Below, one piece after another: positions 32,735 through 42,432 of a stretch of DNA of 47,831 nucleotides; position 1 is the first letter of the stretch; each line of letters opens with the position of its first letter. Origin of the DNA: Planctomycetaceae bacterium (GTDB taxonomy: Bacteria > Planctomycetota > Planctomycetia > Pirellulales > Pirellulaceae); contig PBOG01000211.1 in the NCBI GenBank assembly GCA_002724245.1, positions 1 to 47,831 of the forward strand, in the 5' to 3' direction. The translations under genes were made by a program, and so were the position numbers. The notes below the pieces were generated by a model. The model saw only the letters and a list, made by a program, of their open reading frames with translations, made no database searches and was not told where the DNA came from.

Positions 32735-35700
32735 TTACTGTTTTTGCAAAAAGAGAGGGCTGTTGACGATCTCTTCGATAACAACGGCCAGGCGATCTTC
32801 GCGGTGGGCGACGCGGTGGGCAATTTTTTCGATCGCGGGTTCATCTGCAAACGAAAGGTCGCGCCCAAGTGCGTAGGTCATCAGGTGTTCAATCAACGAG
32901 CTGCGAAACGCGTCGCGTTTCTCGCTAAGTATATGTTGTTTCATCTCGCGGACACCGTTGACGGTCTGCCCGCCTGGCAAGACGACTTGTGTGTCGTCGC
33001 TGCTGCCAGGTTTCCGGTGCAGCAGGCCGGCTCCATTATAATCTTCGAAGACGAGTCCGTAGGGATCGAGTTTTTTGTGGCAATTGCGGCAGGATATGTT
33101 ATTGCGGTGCTCTGCCAATTGCTCGGCGATGCTCTGTTTCCGCTGGCTGTTGTTTTCCGAGGGAAGTGCGGGGACGTTGGGCGGGGGGGGAGGGGGGGAT
33201 TGCCCGAGAATTCTCTCCATGAGCCATACCGCGCGTTTTACCGGGTGTCCCAGGACGCCATCGGAGTGCCCGCTCAGGAAAGAAGCCTGGGTGAGCAGGC
33301 CGCCACGTTGCATCGCGGGTTTTACCGGGACGACGCGAAATTCGGTACCTCGCACGCCGGTCAGTCCGTAGAACTCGGCCAGGTTCTGGTTGACGATCAC
33401 AAAGTCAGAGTCGATCAGCGTGAAGAGATTCAGGTTTTCACAGAGTGCGTGTCGCACGAAATGGTAGGTTTCTCGCGTGAGATCCGCTTTGACGAAGCGC
33501 GTGAAACTGGGGTGCTTGCGGACGTCAACACGCATGTCCTCATGGCGATCGATCCTGAGCCATTGATCGCAGAAAGCTTCTATGAAATTCCAGGACCGAG
33601 GGTCTTTGAGAAGCCTGGGAAGTTCCTCCGACAGCCCGCTTTGCAGGGCCTGTTGCTGGGCGAGGGTTTTCAGTCTCTGGTCAGGTGGACCATTCCACAG
33701 GAAATAAGAGAGCCGAGATGCCAGTTCGAGTTCTTCCTGGATTGGCGTCTTTGCGGCGTCTGCCGCTTCGGTGAGGTAAAGGAACTTGGGAGAGCAAAGA
33801 ACCGCGACGAGAACTTCCTTGATGCTTTCTTCGAAATGATCGTACTCCGTACGGATCGACTTCCAGAAATTCAGGTAGGGAGTGACTTCGTCGGCATACA
33901 GTGGACGTCGAAATGCCGCGCCCATGAATCGGCTGAGGATCTCCTCTGCATAGACTTCAGGGCGATTTTTGTGAGGGGAATCGAAGAAGATGTGTGTGTG
34001 GCTGAGGGGGGGCCAGGTGGGGAAATAGGGAGCTTCGAATTCAACCTGGCGGACTTGAATCCTGGTTCCGGGACGGTCACGCTGTTTAACGAAATCGCCG
34101 TTCCAGACAGCCAGCACCAGGATGTTGGCCAGACTGCTCTGTTCGTTAAGGTCGACTTGCGGAACAGGCAAATTCTCCAGCCTGCCCACGAACTGGTACG
34201 TGTCAAACTGGTTGAATGGGGTTGTGAGCCGGCGCACTTGATCGAAAGACTCGGAGTCCATTCCGTCATCGGTTCGATTTCCCAATGCCACTTGCAGTAC
34301 CGGTTGCTGTTGTTTCTGGTCGCGTCGTTCTTGCTGGTAGCGCTCGAGTTGCCGGCTGCGTTGTTTGCGGATCGGGTGGTCCGCTGGCAGACGAGATAGG
34401 TGAATGCTTGTGATCGCTAGTGGACCTGCCCAGGTTAATGTGCAGGTACGTGGTCCTGCAGGTAAGGCGACGATTCCTGGGCTCGCGGTGAACGTCGCGC
34501 CAGAGACGCTGGGCGAGGTGTGCAATTTCTTTGTGTCGACCTTGAGCGCCGGGTCGGTCACCGCGACGGTAAGCTGAACGGCCCCGTCCGCTTGCAAACG
34601 TCGGCAGACAATGTCCCATTGGTACAAATCATCGTCGCGGACGGTGAAGGAGAACTGCGCTGAACTGTTGGTATTCTTGTCGGTTGGTTTGGGATGCAGC
34701 TGCCCGTCGATCAGTTCCGTGCGTTGTCTGGAGATGGAATCTGCGGCCTGTTGGATCAACGCGTCGGACGGCGGTGGGGCAACGGCGGGGCCAGGTAATA
34801 CTGCCAGTGGCTTGGCTGCGCGGTAGGTGGTGGGAAGTTGCCGTGTGCGGCTGGCAACACGGGCTGCAGTGACGCGCAGGGCAAAATCACCTCGATCAGG
34901 AAAATCTCGGCGAATCAGCAGTTTGAGGTTAGGTGACGGGCCGTGCCAGGATCCGGGCGCGACTTCCTGGTGGGGAACCGCCGAGTCGAGCAACATACCT
35001 TGCGGATGCATGCGGTAGCGTTCTTTATCCGAACCTCGCATGCCAATGCCCAAATTGCGCAACACGTTTGCGTAGCGGCCGTGTCGCTGTGAGGGGTCGA
35101 TATCGACGGGGTGGCCTTGGGGGTCGAGCACCTCGGCGACGAGGTGGCGTGGTTCCACGGGTTGGGAAACGTAGCCGGTAAAACGGCCCGCGATTTTGTC
35201 CTTGGGTAGCTCTTTCCCGAGGTCGGTGCCTAGCGTAATGCGGTAACGGGTGATTGGCGGTTTCTCAATGAAGATAGCCTGGTTGAGCGCTTGCCGAGCG
35301 ATTTTCTGGTAGTACTCAAGGTGCAACGATGTGGTCTGGAGTACTGCACCGTTATTGGTGAAACCGGTGCGCGATTTGGCATCGTCGGGAAGGGCGGTTC
35401 CAAAATCGATGGGTAGACGCAGTAACTCCTGCAAACTGCGGGTGTACTGGCTGCGGGTCAGGCGGCGGAGCACTTTGCGGTGGGATGTCTGGCGGGCTTG
35501 GATCGCGCGATTCAGTTCACGTTGAATCGCATTGACAAGCACATCAAGCGTGGCGGCATCCGGTTGCGGCGCGTCGGCGGGTGGCATGTCGCCGCGGTTG
35601 ATAAGGTTAAGTGCCTGGTGCCAGCGTTCGGCGTCGTTGCCGGCCACCATATCGGGATCGAGTTGATCGAGTCGGACATCGCCCTCCTGCTTTTGGGGAC

Positions 35701-35860
35701 CGTGACAACCGACGCAGAATTCAGTCAGGATGGGTTGTACCTGGTCGGAAAAACCGGGCGGAGCAGCTGGGGCTGTGGCGCTGGCCAGACAGACACACAA
35801 GGCTGCGCCGACGAGGTGGGTTGCGGCGGTAGTCGATGGGGTGAGGCGGGCCAAGTGCAT
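32735..35860 (-). CDS. planctomycete cytochrome C-like protein (PSCyt/DUF1587/DUF1592/DUF1588/DUF1585)
   Basis: The 1041-residue exported protein has a signal peptide (about 1-32), an N-terminal cytochrome motif CxxCH (C49, C52, H53 in FCVGCHGPQ), then the multi-DUF architecture seen in planctomycete surface proteins, including DUF1587-like RRLTRSQYTRSLQELLRLP and the DUF1592 region with ELELASRLSYFLWNGPPDQ. The DUF1588 region carries GLLTQASFLSGHSDG and the usual poly-Pro run before NVPAL. A second CxxCH (SCRNCHKKLDPYG) opens the C-terminal DUF1585 domain. The role is unknown; haem binding is predicted from the motifs only. AGGAGT four bases before the ATG is a strong ribosome-binding site. 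It is the first gene of a two-gene unit with DUF1552. Confidence 0.92.
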   Translation of the reverse strand: MHLARLTPSTTAATHLVGAALCVCLASATAPAAPPGFSDQVQPILTEFCVGCHGPQKQEGDVRLDQLDPDMVAGNDAERWHQALNLINRGDMPPADAPQPDAATLDVLVNAIQRELNRAIQARQTSHRKVLRRLTRSQYTRSLQELLRLPIDFGTALPDDAKSRTGFTNNGAVLQTTSLHLEYYQKIARQALNQAIFIEKPPITRYRITLGTDLGKELPKDKIAGRFTGYVSQPVEPRHLVAEVLDPQGHPVDIDPSQRHGRYANVLRNLGIGMRGSDKERYRMHPQGMLLDSAVPHQEVAPGSWHGPSPNLKLLIRRDFPDRGDFALRVTAARVASRTRQLPTTYRAAKPLAVLPGPAVAPPPSDALIQQAADSISRQRTELIDGQLHPKPTDKNTNSSAQFSFTVRDDDLYQWDIVCRRLQADGAVQLTVAVTDPALKVDTKKLHTSPSVSGATFTASPGIVALPAGPRTCTLTWAGPLAITSIHLSRLPADHPIRKQRSRQLERYQQERRDQKQQQPVLQVALGNRTDDGMDSESFDQVRRLTTPFNQFDTYQFVGRLENLPVPQVDLNEQSSLANILVLAVWNGDFVKQRDRPGTRIQVRQVEFEAPYFPTWPPLSHTHIFFDSPHKNRPEVYAEEILSRFMGAAFRRPLYADEVTPYLNFWKSIRTEYDHFEESIKEVLVAVLCSPKFLYLTEAADAAKTPIQEELELASRLSYFLWNGPPDQRLKTLAQQQALQSGLSEELPRLLKDPRSWNFIEAFCDQWLRIDRHEDMRVDVRKHPSFTRFVKADLTRETYHFVRHALCENLNLFTLIDSDFVIVNQNLAEFYGLTGVRGTEFRVVPVKPAMQRGGLLTQASFLSGHSDGVLGHPVKRAVWLMERILGQSPPPPPPNVPALPSENNSQRKQSIAEQLAEHRNNISCRNCHKKLDPYGLVFEDYNGAGLLHRKPGSSDDTQVVLPGGQTVNGVREMKQHILSEKRDAFRSSLIEHLMTYALGRDLSFADEPAIEKIAHRVAHREDRLAVVIEEIVNSPLFLQKQ

Positions 35861-35953
35861 GTGACTCCTGAAAGCTGGTAGCGTACGTCGACCGCAATTT
35901 TAATCGTTCCAGGCAGCAAGGGCGATCGCAAAATGTGCGACGGGGATCTGAGA

Positions 35954-38191
35954 TTACGTTGCCGTGATGCCGTCCACGATCGCATTGAAGGTGGGGCTGG
36001 GGCGCATGGCGCTGGTGACCTTCTCGCGATCCGGCTGATAGTACCCACCAAGATCGACCGGGTTACCCTGGGCCGCGTCTAATTCTGTCAGGATCGTTTC
36101 CTCCGCATCGGCCAGTTGCTGGAAAATTGGGGCGAACCGGGCCTGTAATTCAGTGTCTTCTGTCTGGTTGGCCAATGCTTCAGACCAATACAAGGCAAGG
36201 TAAAAGTGGCTGCCTCGGTTGTCGAGCTCGTTCACCTTGCGCGAGGGCGACTTGTTTTGGGTGAGTAGTTGTCCGGTCGCCCGATTGAGTGCCTCGCCGA
36301 GGAGACGTATTTGGGCGCTGCCCGCTTGCTCTGCAAGCGTCTCCAGGGAGACCGCGATGGCGAGAAACTCTCCAAGCGAATCCCAACGCAGATGGCCTTC
36401 TGCGACGAACTGCTGGACGTGTTTGGGCGCTGACCCGCCGGCACCCGTTTCGAACAATCCGCCCCCTGCCAGCAAGGGTACGATCGAGAGCATCTTGGCA
36501 CTCGTACCCAGCTCGAGGATGGGAAACAGATCGGTCAGGTAATCGCGGAGTACATTTCCAGTTACCGAGATGGTGTCGAGGCCGTCGCGGGCTCGCGTGC
36601 AGGTCTGGCGGGTGGCCTCAACCGGGGAAAGGATCTGGATGTCGAGGCCATCGGTATCGTGCTCTTGCAAATATTGCCCGACTTTGGCGATAAGTTGTAC
36701 ATCATGCGCACGTTGGGGATTGAGCCAGAAGATGGCCTGAGAACCGGTAGCGCGGGCTCGGTTTACTGCCAATTTAACCCAGTCGCGTATGGGAGCATCT
36801 TTTGTCTGGCACATGCGCCAGATGTCTCCGGATTGAACGGGATGCTCGAGGACCACGTTATCGGTGTGGTCGATGACCCGGACGATACCGGCCTGGGGTA
36901 TCTCGAACGTTTTGTCATGGGAGCCGTACTCTTGGGCTTTCTGCGCCATCAGCCCGACGTTTGAGACATTGCCCATCGTGGCAACATCGAAGGCGCCGTG
37001 TGTCTTGCAGAACTGGATCGTTTCCTGGTAGATGCCGGCGTAACAGCGGTCGGGGATTAACGCGAGCGTATCTTGTAGCGTTCCGTCGGGACCCCACATC
37101 TGCCCGGATGCACGAATGGCGGCTGGCATCGAAGCGTCGATAATGATGTCACTCGGGACGTGGAGGTTGGTGATCCCGCGGTCCGAATCGACCATCGCCA
37201 AAGCAGGGCGGTGTTCTGAGAGAGCGGCCAGGTCTGCCCGTATCGCAGCTTGTGTGGTGGTGGGTAAACGCTCCAGTTTGGTTTCCAGGTCGCCGAGTCC
37301 ATTGCGCGGGTCGAAACCGATCTCGTCCAGTTCGCTGGCGTAGGCGCTTAGTACTTTTTCGCAATAGACGCTGACGGCATGGCCAAAGAGGATGGGGTCA
37401 GAGACCTTCATCATGGTCGCTTTCAAATGGAGCGACAGGAGCACGTCGTCGGCTCGAGCTTCATCCATTGCTGCGGAGAGGTAGGACCGCAGTGCGGTAC
37501 AGGACATGACCGCCGCGTCGATCACTTCACCCGCCTGCAATTCCACTGGGTCTCGCAGCGCGGATACACTTCCGTCTTCTGCTGTCAATTCGATGCGGAC
37601 CTGAGTTGCTTCGGCGAGCGTGTGGGATTGCTCACTACCGAAAAAGTCACCGTCGTGCATGTGCGCCACACGCGACCTGGAGTCGGCATTCCAGGCCCCC
37701 ATTGAGTGCGGGTTGTTGCGGGCATATTCTTTGACCGGCGCGGCCACGCGACGATCCGAGTTGCCTTCGCGCAAGACAGGGTTCACGGCACTTCCCAGTA
37801 CCTTGGCGTACCCCTCTCGGATCGCACGCTGCGTTTCGTCGCTGGGTTCTGTGGGAAACTCAGGAACCTGATAGCCATGTTCCCGCAATTCGGCGATGGC
37901 GGAAGTTAATTGAGGTATCGATGCGCTGATATTCGGGAGTTTGATTATGTTGGCGACTGGGGTCTTGGCCAGGTCGCCGAGCTCTGCGAGGGCGTCGTTC
38001 TGGGTTTGCTGCGGCTGCAGGTGATCGGGGAACTGAGCCAGGATGCGGCCGGCGAGAGAGATGTCCGCAAGCTGCAGGTCGACGCCGGCCGGGGCGGTAA
38101 ATGCACGCACGATCGGGAGCAGCGACTGGGTAGCCAGCGCTGGTGCTTCATCGGTATGTGTGTAGACAATGGTGTGTGGTGAGGCCGGCAT
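35954..38191 (-). CDS. icd: monomeric NADP-dependent isocitrate dehydrogenase
   Basis: The 745-residue protein matches the monomeric (about 740-residue) class of NADP isocitrate dehydrogenase, a TCA-cycle enzyme converting isocitrate to 2-oxoglutarate with release of CO2 and NADPH. Telling features are the N-terminal [37 protein letters not shown] with its substrate-contacting residues, [29 protein letters not shown], and [29 protein letters not shown]. The full expected length is present, so it should be active. It sits alone on the minus strand between a multi-DUF cytochrome gene and an aminopeptidase P-like gene; the relation to them is probably chance. 2-oxoglutarate feeds the window's dioxygenases only in the general sense. 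Confidence 0.95.
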   Translation of the reverse strand: MPASPHTIVYTHTDEAPALATQSLLPIVRAFTAPAGVDLQLADISLAGRILAQFPDHLQPQQTQNDALAELGDLAKTPVANIIKLPNISASIPQLTSAIAELREHGYQVPEFPTEPSDETQRAIREGYAKVLGSAVNPVLREGNSDRRVAAPVKEYARNNPHSMGAWNADSRSRVAHMHDGDFFGSEQSHTLAEATQVRIELTAEDGSVSALRDPVELQAGEVIDAAVMSCTALRSYLSAAMDEARADDVLLSLHLKATMMKVSDPILFGHAVSVYCEKVLSAYASELDEIGFDPRNGLGDLETKLERLPTTTQAAIRADLAALSEHRPALAMVDSDRGITNLHVPSDIIIDASMPAAIRASGQMWGPDGTLQDTLALIPDRCYAGIYQETIQFCKTHGAFDVATMGNVSNVGLMAQKAQEYGSHDKTFEIPQAGIVRVIDHTDNVVLEHPVQSGDIWRMCQTKDAPIRDWVKLAVNRARATGSQAIFWLNPQRAHDVQLIAKVGQYLQEHDTDGLDIQILSPVEATRQTCTRARDGLDTISVTGNVLRDYLTDLFPILELGTSAKMLSIVPLLAGGGLFETGAGGSAPKHVQQFVAEGHLRWDSLGEFLAIAVSLETLAEQAGSAQIRLLGEALNRATGQLLTQNKSPSRKVNELDNRGSHFYLALYWSEALANQTEDTELQARFAPIFQQLADAEETILTELDAAQGNPVDLGGYYQPDREKVTSAMRPSPTFNAIVDGITAT

Positions 38192-38344
38192 GGCTGGTGC
38201 TCTCTGGGGTCAGGTGCGGACATGGCGTGCTGCCTGCACGGGTGCGGTCTATTGGGATGACTTGGAGGTTTGTGGATTTCTTCCCTACAGCATGCGCGTG
38301 ACAAGCGATGGCAGCAAGGGTGGAGGCGGTGTGGTGGGCAGTGG

Positions 38345-39721
38345 TTAAAGCAGCAAATCAGGCCGGGCTGCCAGCAGTCCCGGTTCCTGCATCACGCGCT
38401 CGACGTCAACCAGTTCGAGGGGCGCGTCCGCGGTCAGGTTTTCGACGCCTGTTTCGGTGACGACCACGGTGTCTTCCACCCGCACATAGATCTTCTCATC
38501 AGGGATCCACAACTGGGGATCCAGCGCCAGGACAATACCTGGACGGAGTGGCTCTTCGTGGTAATCCCCCACATCGTGAACGGCCATGCCGACAGGATGG
38601 GTGAGGTGGCGGTTATAGACAAGGACTTCAAGGGCGGCTTTCCGGAAGGAGGGGCGAGACCAGGTCGTGTTTTCGACGCGAGGGCGGAGCTGTTGGTCCG
38701 CTTCCCGATAGATCATGGCGGCGGTAACACCGGGTCGGATCAGCGAGAGCAGGACTTTGTGGTAATCGACCATGAACCCGTAGAGTTCGCGCTGCCAGGG
38801 GGTATAAGAACCGCTGACGGGCCACATGCGGCCGATATCGCTGGTGTAATTGCGGACGTCTGGTGCGTAGTCCATCAGCACCCAGTCACTGGCACCGACT
38901 GCTGCGTCATTGCGGTAGTAGTGCGGATTCCAGATGTTGTCGCCGCTGGCGACGATCGGCCGATAGCCACCACCGCGGGCTCCGTTGACTTGAAAGCAGT
39001 AGTCCGCAACGGCCGCCAGCTGGTATTCGTAAAGACCAGGTCGCGTGCAACGCATTGCTTCAGTGACTGCCAAAGCGGTGAGCTTGCCGGCGATCCGCAT
39101 GACCGCGACTTCGGTCGCACTTTTGACCAACCTCAGGGCGTCGAGGATTGGTGATAGATCGGAAATGCGGGCGGAAGGTAGCAGTTCTTTCAGACGGTTT
39201 TCGAAACGCGTTTCCAGAGAGGGACCCCCATCCCAGGGGTCGGCTTCAATCATCCGACGAGCGTGCTGCAGTGTGTCGCGGCAGGCCAGGTATGCTTCGG
39301 CCGGTGACCGGGGAGTGTAGACGTGGACGGCCTGTCCGAGGTCGTGTTCCAGGGCGGGCAACGGTTGGACGTGATCAACACCTGAGAGCTGGCAAAGTGC
39401 GGGGGCGTCATCCGCCGAAAGGGTACGGCCCTCGCTACGCTCGTGGTGCGGGTCACGAGGGGGCAGGTAGAGCGTTGTCTGCCGGGTGCGTCCGTCCAGC
39501 AACAGGTAGGCGTGCGGCACTTCCAGTCCGCAGAGGTAGTAAAAGTCGTTGTGTTGCCGGAAGAGATCGAAAGCACCGCTTGCGGGCATCCCTCGCAGGA
39601 CGCCGATTGCGTCCGGCTTCATCGCATCGTATACACGGCTGCGGCGGTCGCAGAACTCACTGGCTGCGAAATCGGTTTGATAATAGTCGGCCGTTGGTGA
39701 GGCTGAGATGGGGGTGGTCAT
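38345..39721 (-). CDS. M24 family Xaa-Pro aminopeptidase-like protein
   Basis: The 458-residue protein has the pita-bread fold signatures of aminopeptidase P (creatinase family): an N-terminal domain to about residue 180 (VLRGMPASGAFDLFRQHNDFYYLCGL), then the catalytic domain with the metal Asp pair in MDYAPDVRNYTSDIGR, a His in HPVGMAVHD, and a final Glu in VRVEDTVVV. The position that normally holds a metal-binding Glu (EPG in typical members) reads D401 in ALDPQLWIP, so the metal site may be altered. Active members remove N-terminal residues before proline using Mn or Co. GGGAG seven bases upstream supports ATG 39721. It is divergent from a PSCyt1/DUF1549/DUF1553 gene with a 237-base gap. 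Confidence 0.85.
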   Translation of the reverse strand: MTTPISASPTADYYQTDFAASEFCDRRSRVYDAMKPDAIGVLRGMPASGAFDLFRQHNDFYYLCGLEVPHAYLLLDGRTRQTTLYLPPRDPHHERSEGRTLSADDAPALCQLSGVDHVQPLPALEHDLGQAVHVYTPRSPAEAYLACRDTLQHARRMIEADPWDGGPSLETRFENRLKELLPSARISDLSPILDALRLVKSATEVAVMRIAGKLTALAVTEAMRCTRPGLYEYQLAAVADYCFQVNGARGGGYRPIVASGDNIWNPHYYRNDAAVGASDWVLMDYAPDVRNYTSDIGRMWPVSGSYTPWQRELYGFMVDYHKVLLSLIRPGVTAAMIYREADQQLRPRVENTTWSRPSFRKAALEVLVYNRHLTHPVGMAVHDVGDYHEEPLRPGIVLALDPQLWIPDEKIYVRVEDTVVVTETGVENLTADAPLELVDVERVMQEPGLLAARPDLLL

Positions 39722-39958
39722 GAGGGGCTCCCTGAATCGGGTCCGGTGGCGTGGCAGCTTCGCGTTTGCTGGGCGAATCCATCATAAGGTGAGTACGCGA
39801 TTCGGGGTATGCAGGCGGAACGATCCTGGGTGTGGCGCTAGGAGAAGCTGCTGGCAGCCAGTATGATGGCTGCCGATCAGAGACGAGTCACGTAGCCGCG
39901 CGTTACGATAGCGCGCGCACCGTTCTACGGCACCGGATTTGGTTGGGGAGGCGAAGCA
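39722..39958. other. divergent intergenic region
   Basis: These 237 bases separate the minus-strand M24 gene from the plus-strand PSCyt1 gene and should hold both promoters. No clear -35/-10 pair, hairpin or repeat was recognised. GGGGAGG at 39945-39951 is the ribosome-binding site of the plus-strand gene. Confidence 0.4.
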
Positions 39959-42430
39959 ATGCGACTTGGAGTTCTCGTCGGGCTGATGCTCACAGCATGG
40001 AACGGGCTTGGAGTGGCGCCAGCGTCGGCGGCTGAACCCGTCAATTTTAATCGCGACATCAGGCCGCTTTTGTCGGACCGATGTTTCCAGTGTCATGGGC
40101 CGAACAAGGCCAGTCGCCAGGCGCAGTTGCGGTTTGATACGGCACTCACAGGTGAGGGGTTAGGGGAAGAACGCGACGGAAAACCTGTCGTGCGTGCCGG
40201 AGACCTGGAAGGGAGTGCACTCTGGCGTCGGGTGACGTCTGTTGACCCGGACGAGGTCATGCCACCACGGGACTCACACAAGCCGCGATTGAATGATGAA
40301 GAGACGGAACTGGTTCGCCGTTGGATTCTGGAAGGAGCGAAATACGAAGAGTTCTGGGCGTTTGTGGTGCCCCAACCGACGGCACTGCCAGAGGTAAATG
40401 ATGACACCTGGAGTTCGCAGCGAATCGATCAGTTTGTGCTTTCGCGCCTTGAGCAGGAGGGATGGAAGCCACAGCCAGCTGCCGAACGACGTAGCCTGTT
40501 ACGCCGCGTTACACTCGACTTGACCGGGCTGCCGCCAACCCGCCAGGAAATTGCCGACTTTCTGGGCGATCCATCGGACAAAGCGTATGAACGTGCCGTG
40601 GATCGGTTACTGGGGCAGGTCCAGTACGGAGAACACATGGCACGCTATTGGCTGGATCTGGTGCGGTTCGCTGATACCAACGGCATTCATCACGATCATT
40701 TCCGCGAAGTGACGCCGTATCGCGATTGGGTAATCCGGGCATTCAATGACAATCTTCGATTTGACCGTTTCATTGAGCACCAGGTCGCCGGAGATCTGTA
40801 CAAAGACGCGACACTTGATCAACAGATCGCGTCCGGGTTCAACCGCTTGCACCTCGTGATCGATAGGGGCACCGCACTGCCTGCGGAGAGTTTTGCTCGC
40901 AATGTGATCGATCGTGTCACTGCATTTGGGACTGCGTTCCTGGGTTTGACGTTACAGTGCGCAGTTTGTCATGACCACAAATACGATCCGATTACGCAAC
41001 GTGACTTTTATCAACTCTACGCCTTCTTCAACAATATTGACGCACCGCCGGAGACACCAGGTTCCGGGATTCATGCGCCCTTCATACGGGTTCCCACGGC
41101 GGCGCAGTCAGCCGAATTGCAAGGGTTGCAAACGGCAAAGGGGAAACTAGCTGCCGCCGGCACCGCCTTGCAGAAAACGTTGGCTGATTTGGGTGGCGGC
41201 GAGGGAGACAATGGGCCGATTGGTGCGGCTGCAACCGCGGTCAAGGATGCCTTGGCTGTAGTTGAATCGGCAGGCGCGAAAAATGGTGAGCAGATAGCGG
41301 CACTCCAGAAGCGGATGACCACCACGCTGGTGATGCGGGAGCGGAGCGAGATCCGGCCGACTCATATTCTGATACGGGGGGCCTACGATCAGCCCGGTGA
41401 ACAGGTCTTTCGAGGAACGCCTGCGTTTTTGCCTAAATTGCGAAAGTCGGCCGAAACGCCCACGCGATTGGATCTAGCGGAATGGTTGACTGATGGCGCC
41501 AATCCGCTGACAGCGCGTGTGGCGGTAAATCGTTTCTGGCAACAACTGTTTGGTGTCGGACTTGTAAAGACGTCGGAGGATTTCGGTGCCCAGGGTGAAT
41601 GGCCCAGCCATCCGGAGTTGTTGGACGATCTTGCCAGACGGTTTGTGGCGTCTGGCTGGAATGTGAAACAGCTCATGCGAGAGATCCTTCTTTCGCAAAC
41701 GTATCGGCAATCATCGGCGGCCGGTGAGAAAGCGTACCGGGCCGATCCAGATAACCGGTTGCTGGGCAGAGGCGCACGTTTTCGATTGGACGCGGAGACG
41801 GTGCGGGATCAAATTCTGTTCGTCAGTGGCTTGCTGAACCCACGGATGTACGGCCAGAGCGTCAAGCCGCCCCAACCTCCGAATCTTTGGAAATCGGTCT
41901 CCATGGTCTCATCCAGTACCTATGCCTTCCAGGCGGACAGCGGCGATAAGATCTTTCGTCGCAGCGTGTACAGTTTCTGGAAAAGGGCAATGCCACCTCC
42001 GCAGATGACCATTTTCGACGCGCCCACAAGAGAACGCTGTATCGCGCGACGCGAGCGAACCAACACACCCCTGCAGGCGCTGGTGTTGATGAATGAAACT
42101 GAGTATTTCCGCGCAGCTCGGGTCTTCGCGGAACGGATTCTTGGGCATCCGGACGAAGCGAGTCGACTGCGGGTTGCCTACGAGATGGTGACATCGTTGT
42201 TGCCGAACGATGGAGAATTGCAGGCGTTGCGAGGCGGTTTGGCTGCATTTCGGAGTGTCTACCAGGATGACCCTTTGGCGGTGGCTGTGTTGGAGAAGGG
42301 AGGCGTCTTGTCGGCGGAAGAGCAGGAACGAGTCCAGGGGCCTGCGGACCCAGCACAGGTCGAGTTGGCGGCCTACACCATGTTGATGCATTCGCTGCTG
42401 AACCTGGATATCACGAAAACGAGGCAATAG
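39959..42430 (+). CDS. PSCyt1/DUF1549/DUF1553 cytochrome-like exported protein (second copy)
   Basis: The 823-residue protein is the second member of this planctomycete family in the window. A signal peptide covers residues about 1-25 (ending ASAAEP). The first CxxCH is C42, C45, H46 (RCFQCHGPN), the second C334, C337, H338 (LQCAVCHDHKYDP), the standard DUF1549 position. After an Ala/Gly-rich, helix-like linker (about 385-450) comes DUF1553, with NPLTARVAVNRFWQQLFG and RRSVYSFWKRAMPPP. It is 227 residues shorter than the copy at 2912 mainly because it lacks that copy's C-terminal insertion. GGGGAGG seven bases upstream supports ATG 39959. The DUF1501 partner starts two bases after its stop, implying translational coupling. 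Confidence 0.92.
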   Translation: MRLGVLVGLMLTAWNGLGVAPASAAEPVNFNRDIRPLLSDRCFQCHGPNKASRQAQLRFDTALTGEGLGEERDGKPVVRAGDLEGSALWRRVTSVDPDEVMPPRDSHKPRLNDEETELVRRWILEGAKYEEFWAFVVPQPTALPEVNDDTWSSQRIDQFVLSRLEQEGWKPQPAAERRSLLRRVTLDLTGLPPTRQEIADFLGDPSDKAYERAVDRLLGQVQYGEHMARYWLDLVRFADTNGIHHDHFREVTPYRDWVIRAFNDNLRFDRFIEHQVAGDLYKDATLDQQIASGFNRLHLVIDRGTALPAESFARNVIDRVTAFGTAFLGLTLQCAVCHDHKYDPITQRDFYQLYAFFNNIDAPPETPGSGIHAPFIRVPTAAQSAELQGLQTAKGKLAAAGTALQKTLADLGGGEGDNGPIGAAATAVKDALAVVESAGAKNGEQIAALQKRMTTTLVMRERSEIRPTHILIRGAYDQPGEQVFRGTPAFLPKLRKSAETPTRLDLAEWLTDGANPLTARVAVNRFWQQLFGVGLVKTSEDFGAQGEWPSHPELLDDLARRFVASGWNVKQLMREILLSQTYRQSSAAGEKAYRADPDNRLLGRGARFRLDAETVRDQILFVSGLLNPRMYGQSVKPPQPPNLWKSVSMVSSSTYAFQADSGDKIFRRSVYSFWKRAMPPPQMTIFDAPTRERCIARRERTNTPLQALVLMNETEYFRAARVFAERILGHPDEASRLRVAYEMVTSLLPNDGELQALRGGLAAFRSVYQDDPLAVAVLEKGGVLSAEEQERVQGPADPAQVELAAYTMLMHSLLNLDITKTRQ

Positions 42431-42432
42431 AG

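Noticed and set aside
33179-33199. A very G-rich run that could form a G-quadruplex
   Set aside because: On the coding strand it encodes the poly-proline stretch before NVPAL that is usual in this protein family, so coding constraint explains it.
32744-34399. A 551-codon open frame on the + strand opposite the DUF1592-type gene
   Set aside because: The minus-strand gene has clear family motifs and a strong ribosome-binding site over the same bases. The antisense frame has no recognisable domain and is a by-product of codon bias in GC-rich DNA.
38270-39154. A 294-codon plus-strand open frame opposite the M24 gene
   Set aside because: The minus-strand M24 protein is convincing; the opposing frame has no motifs.
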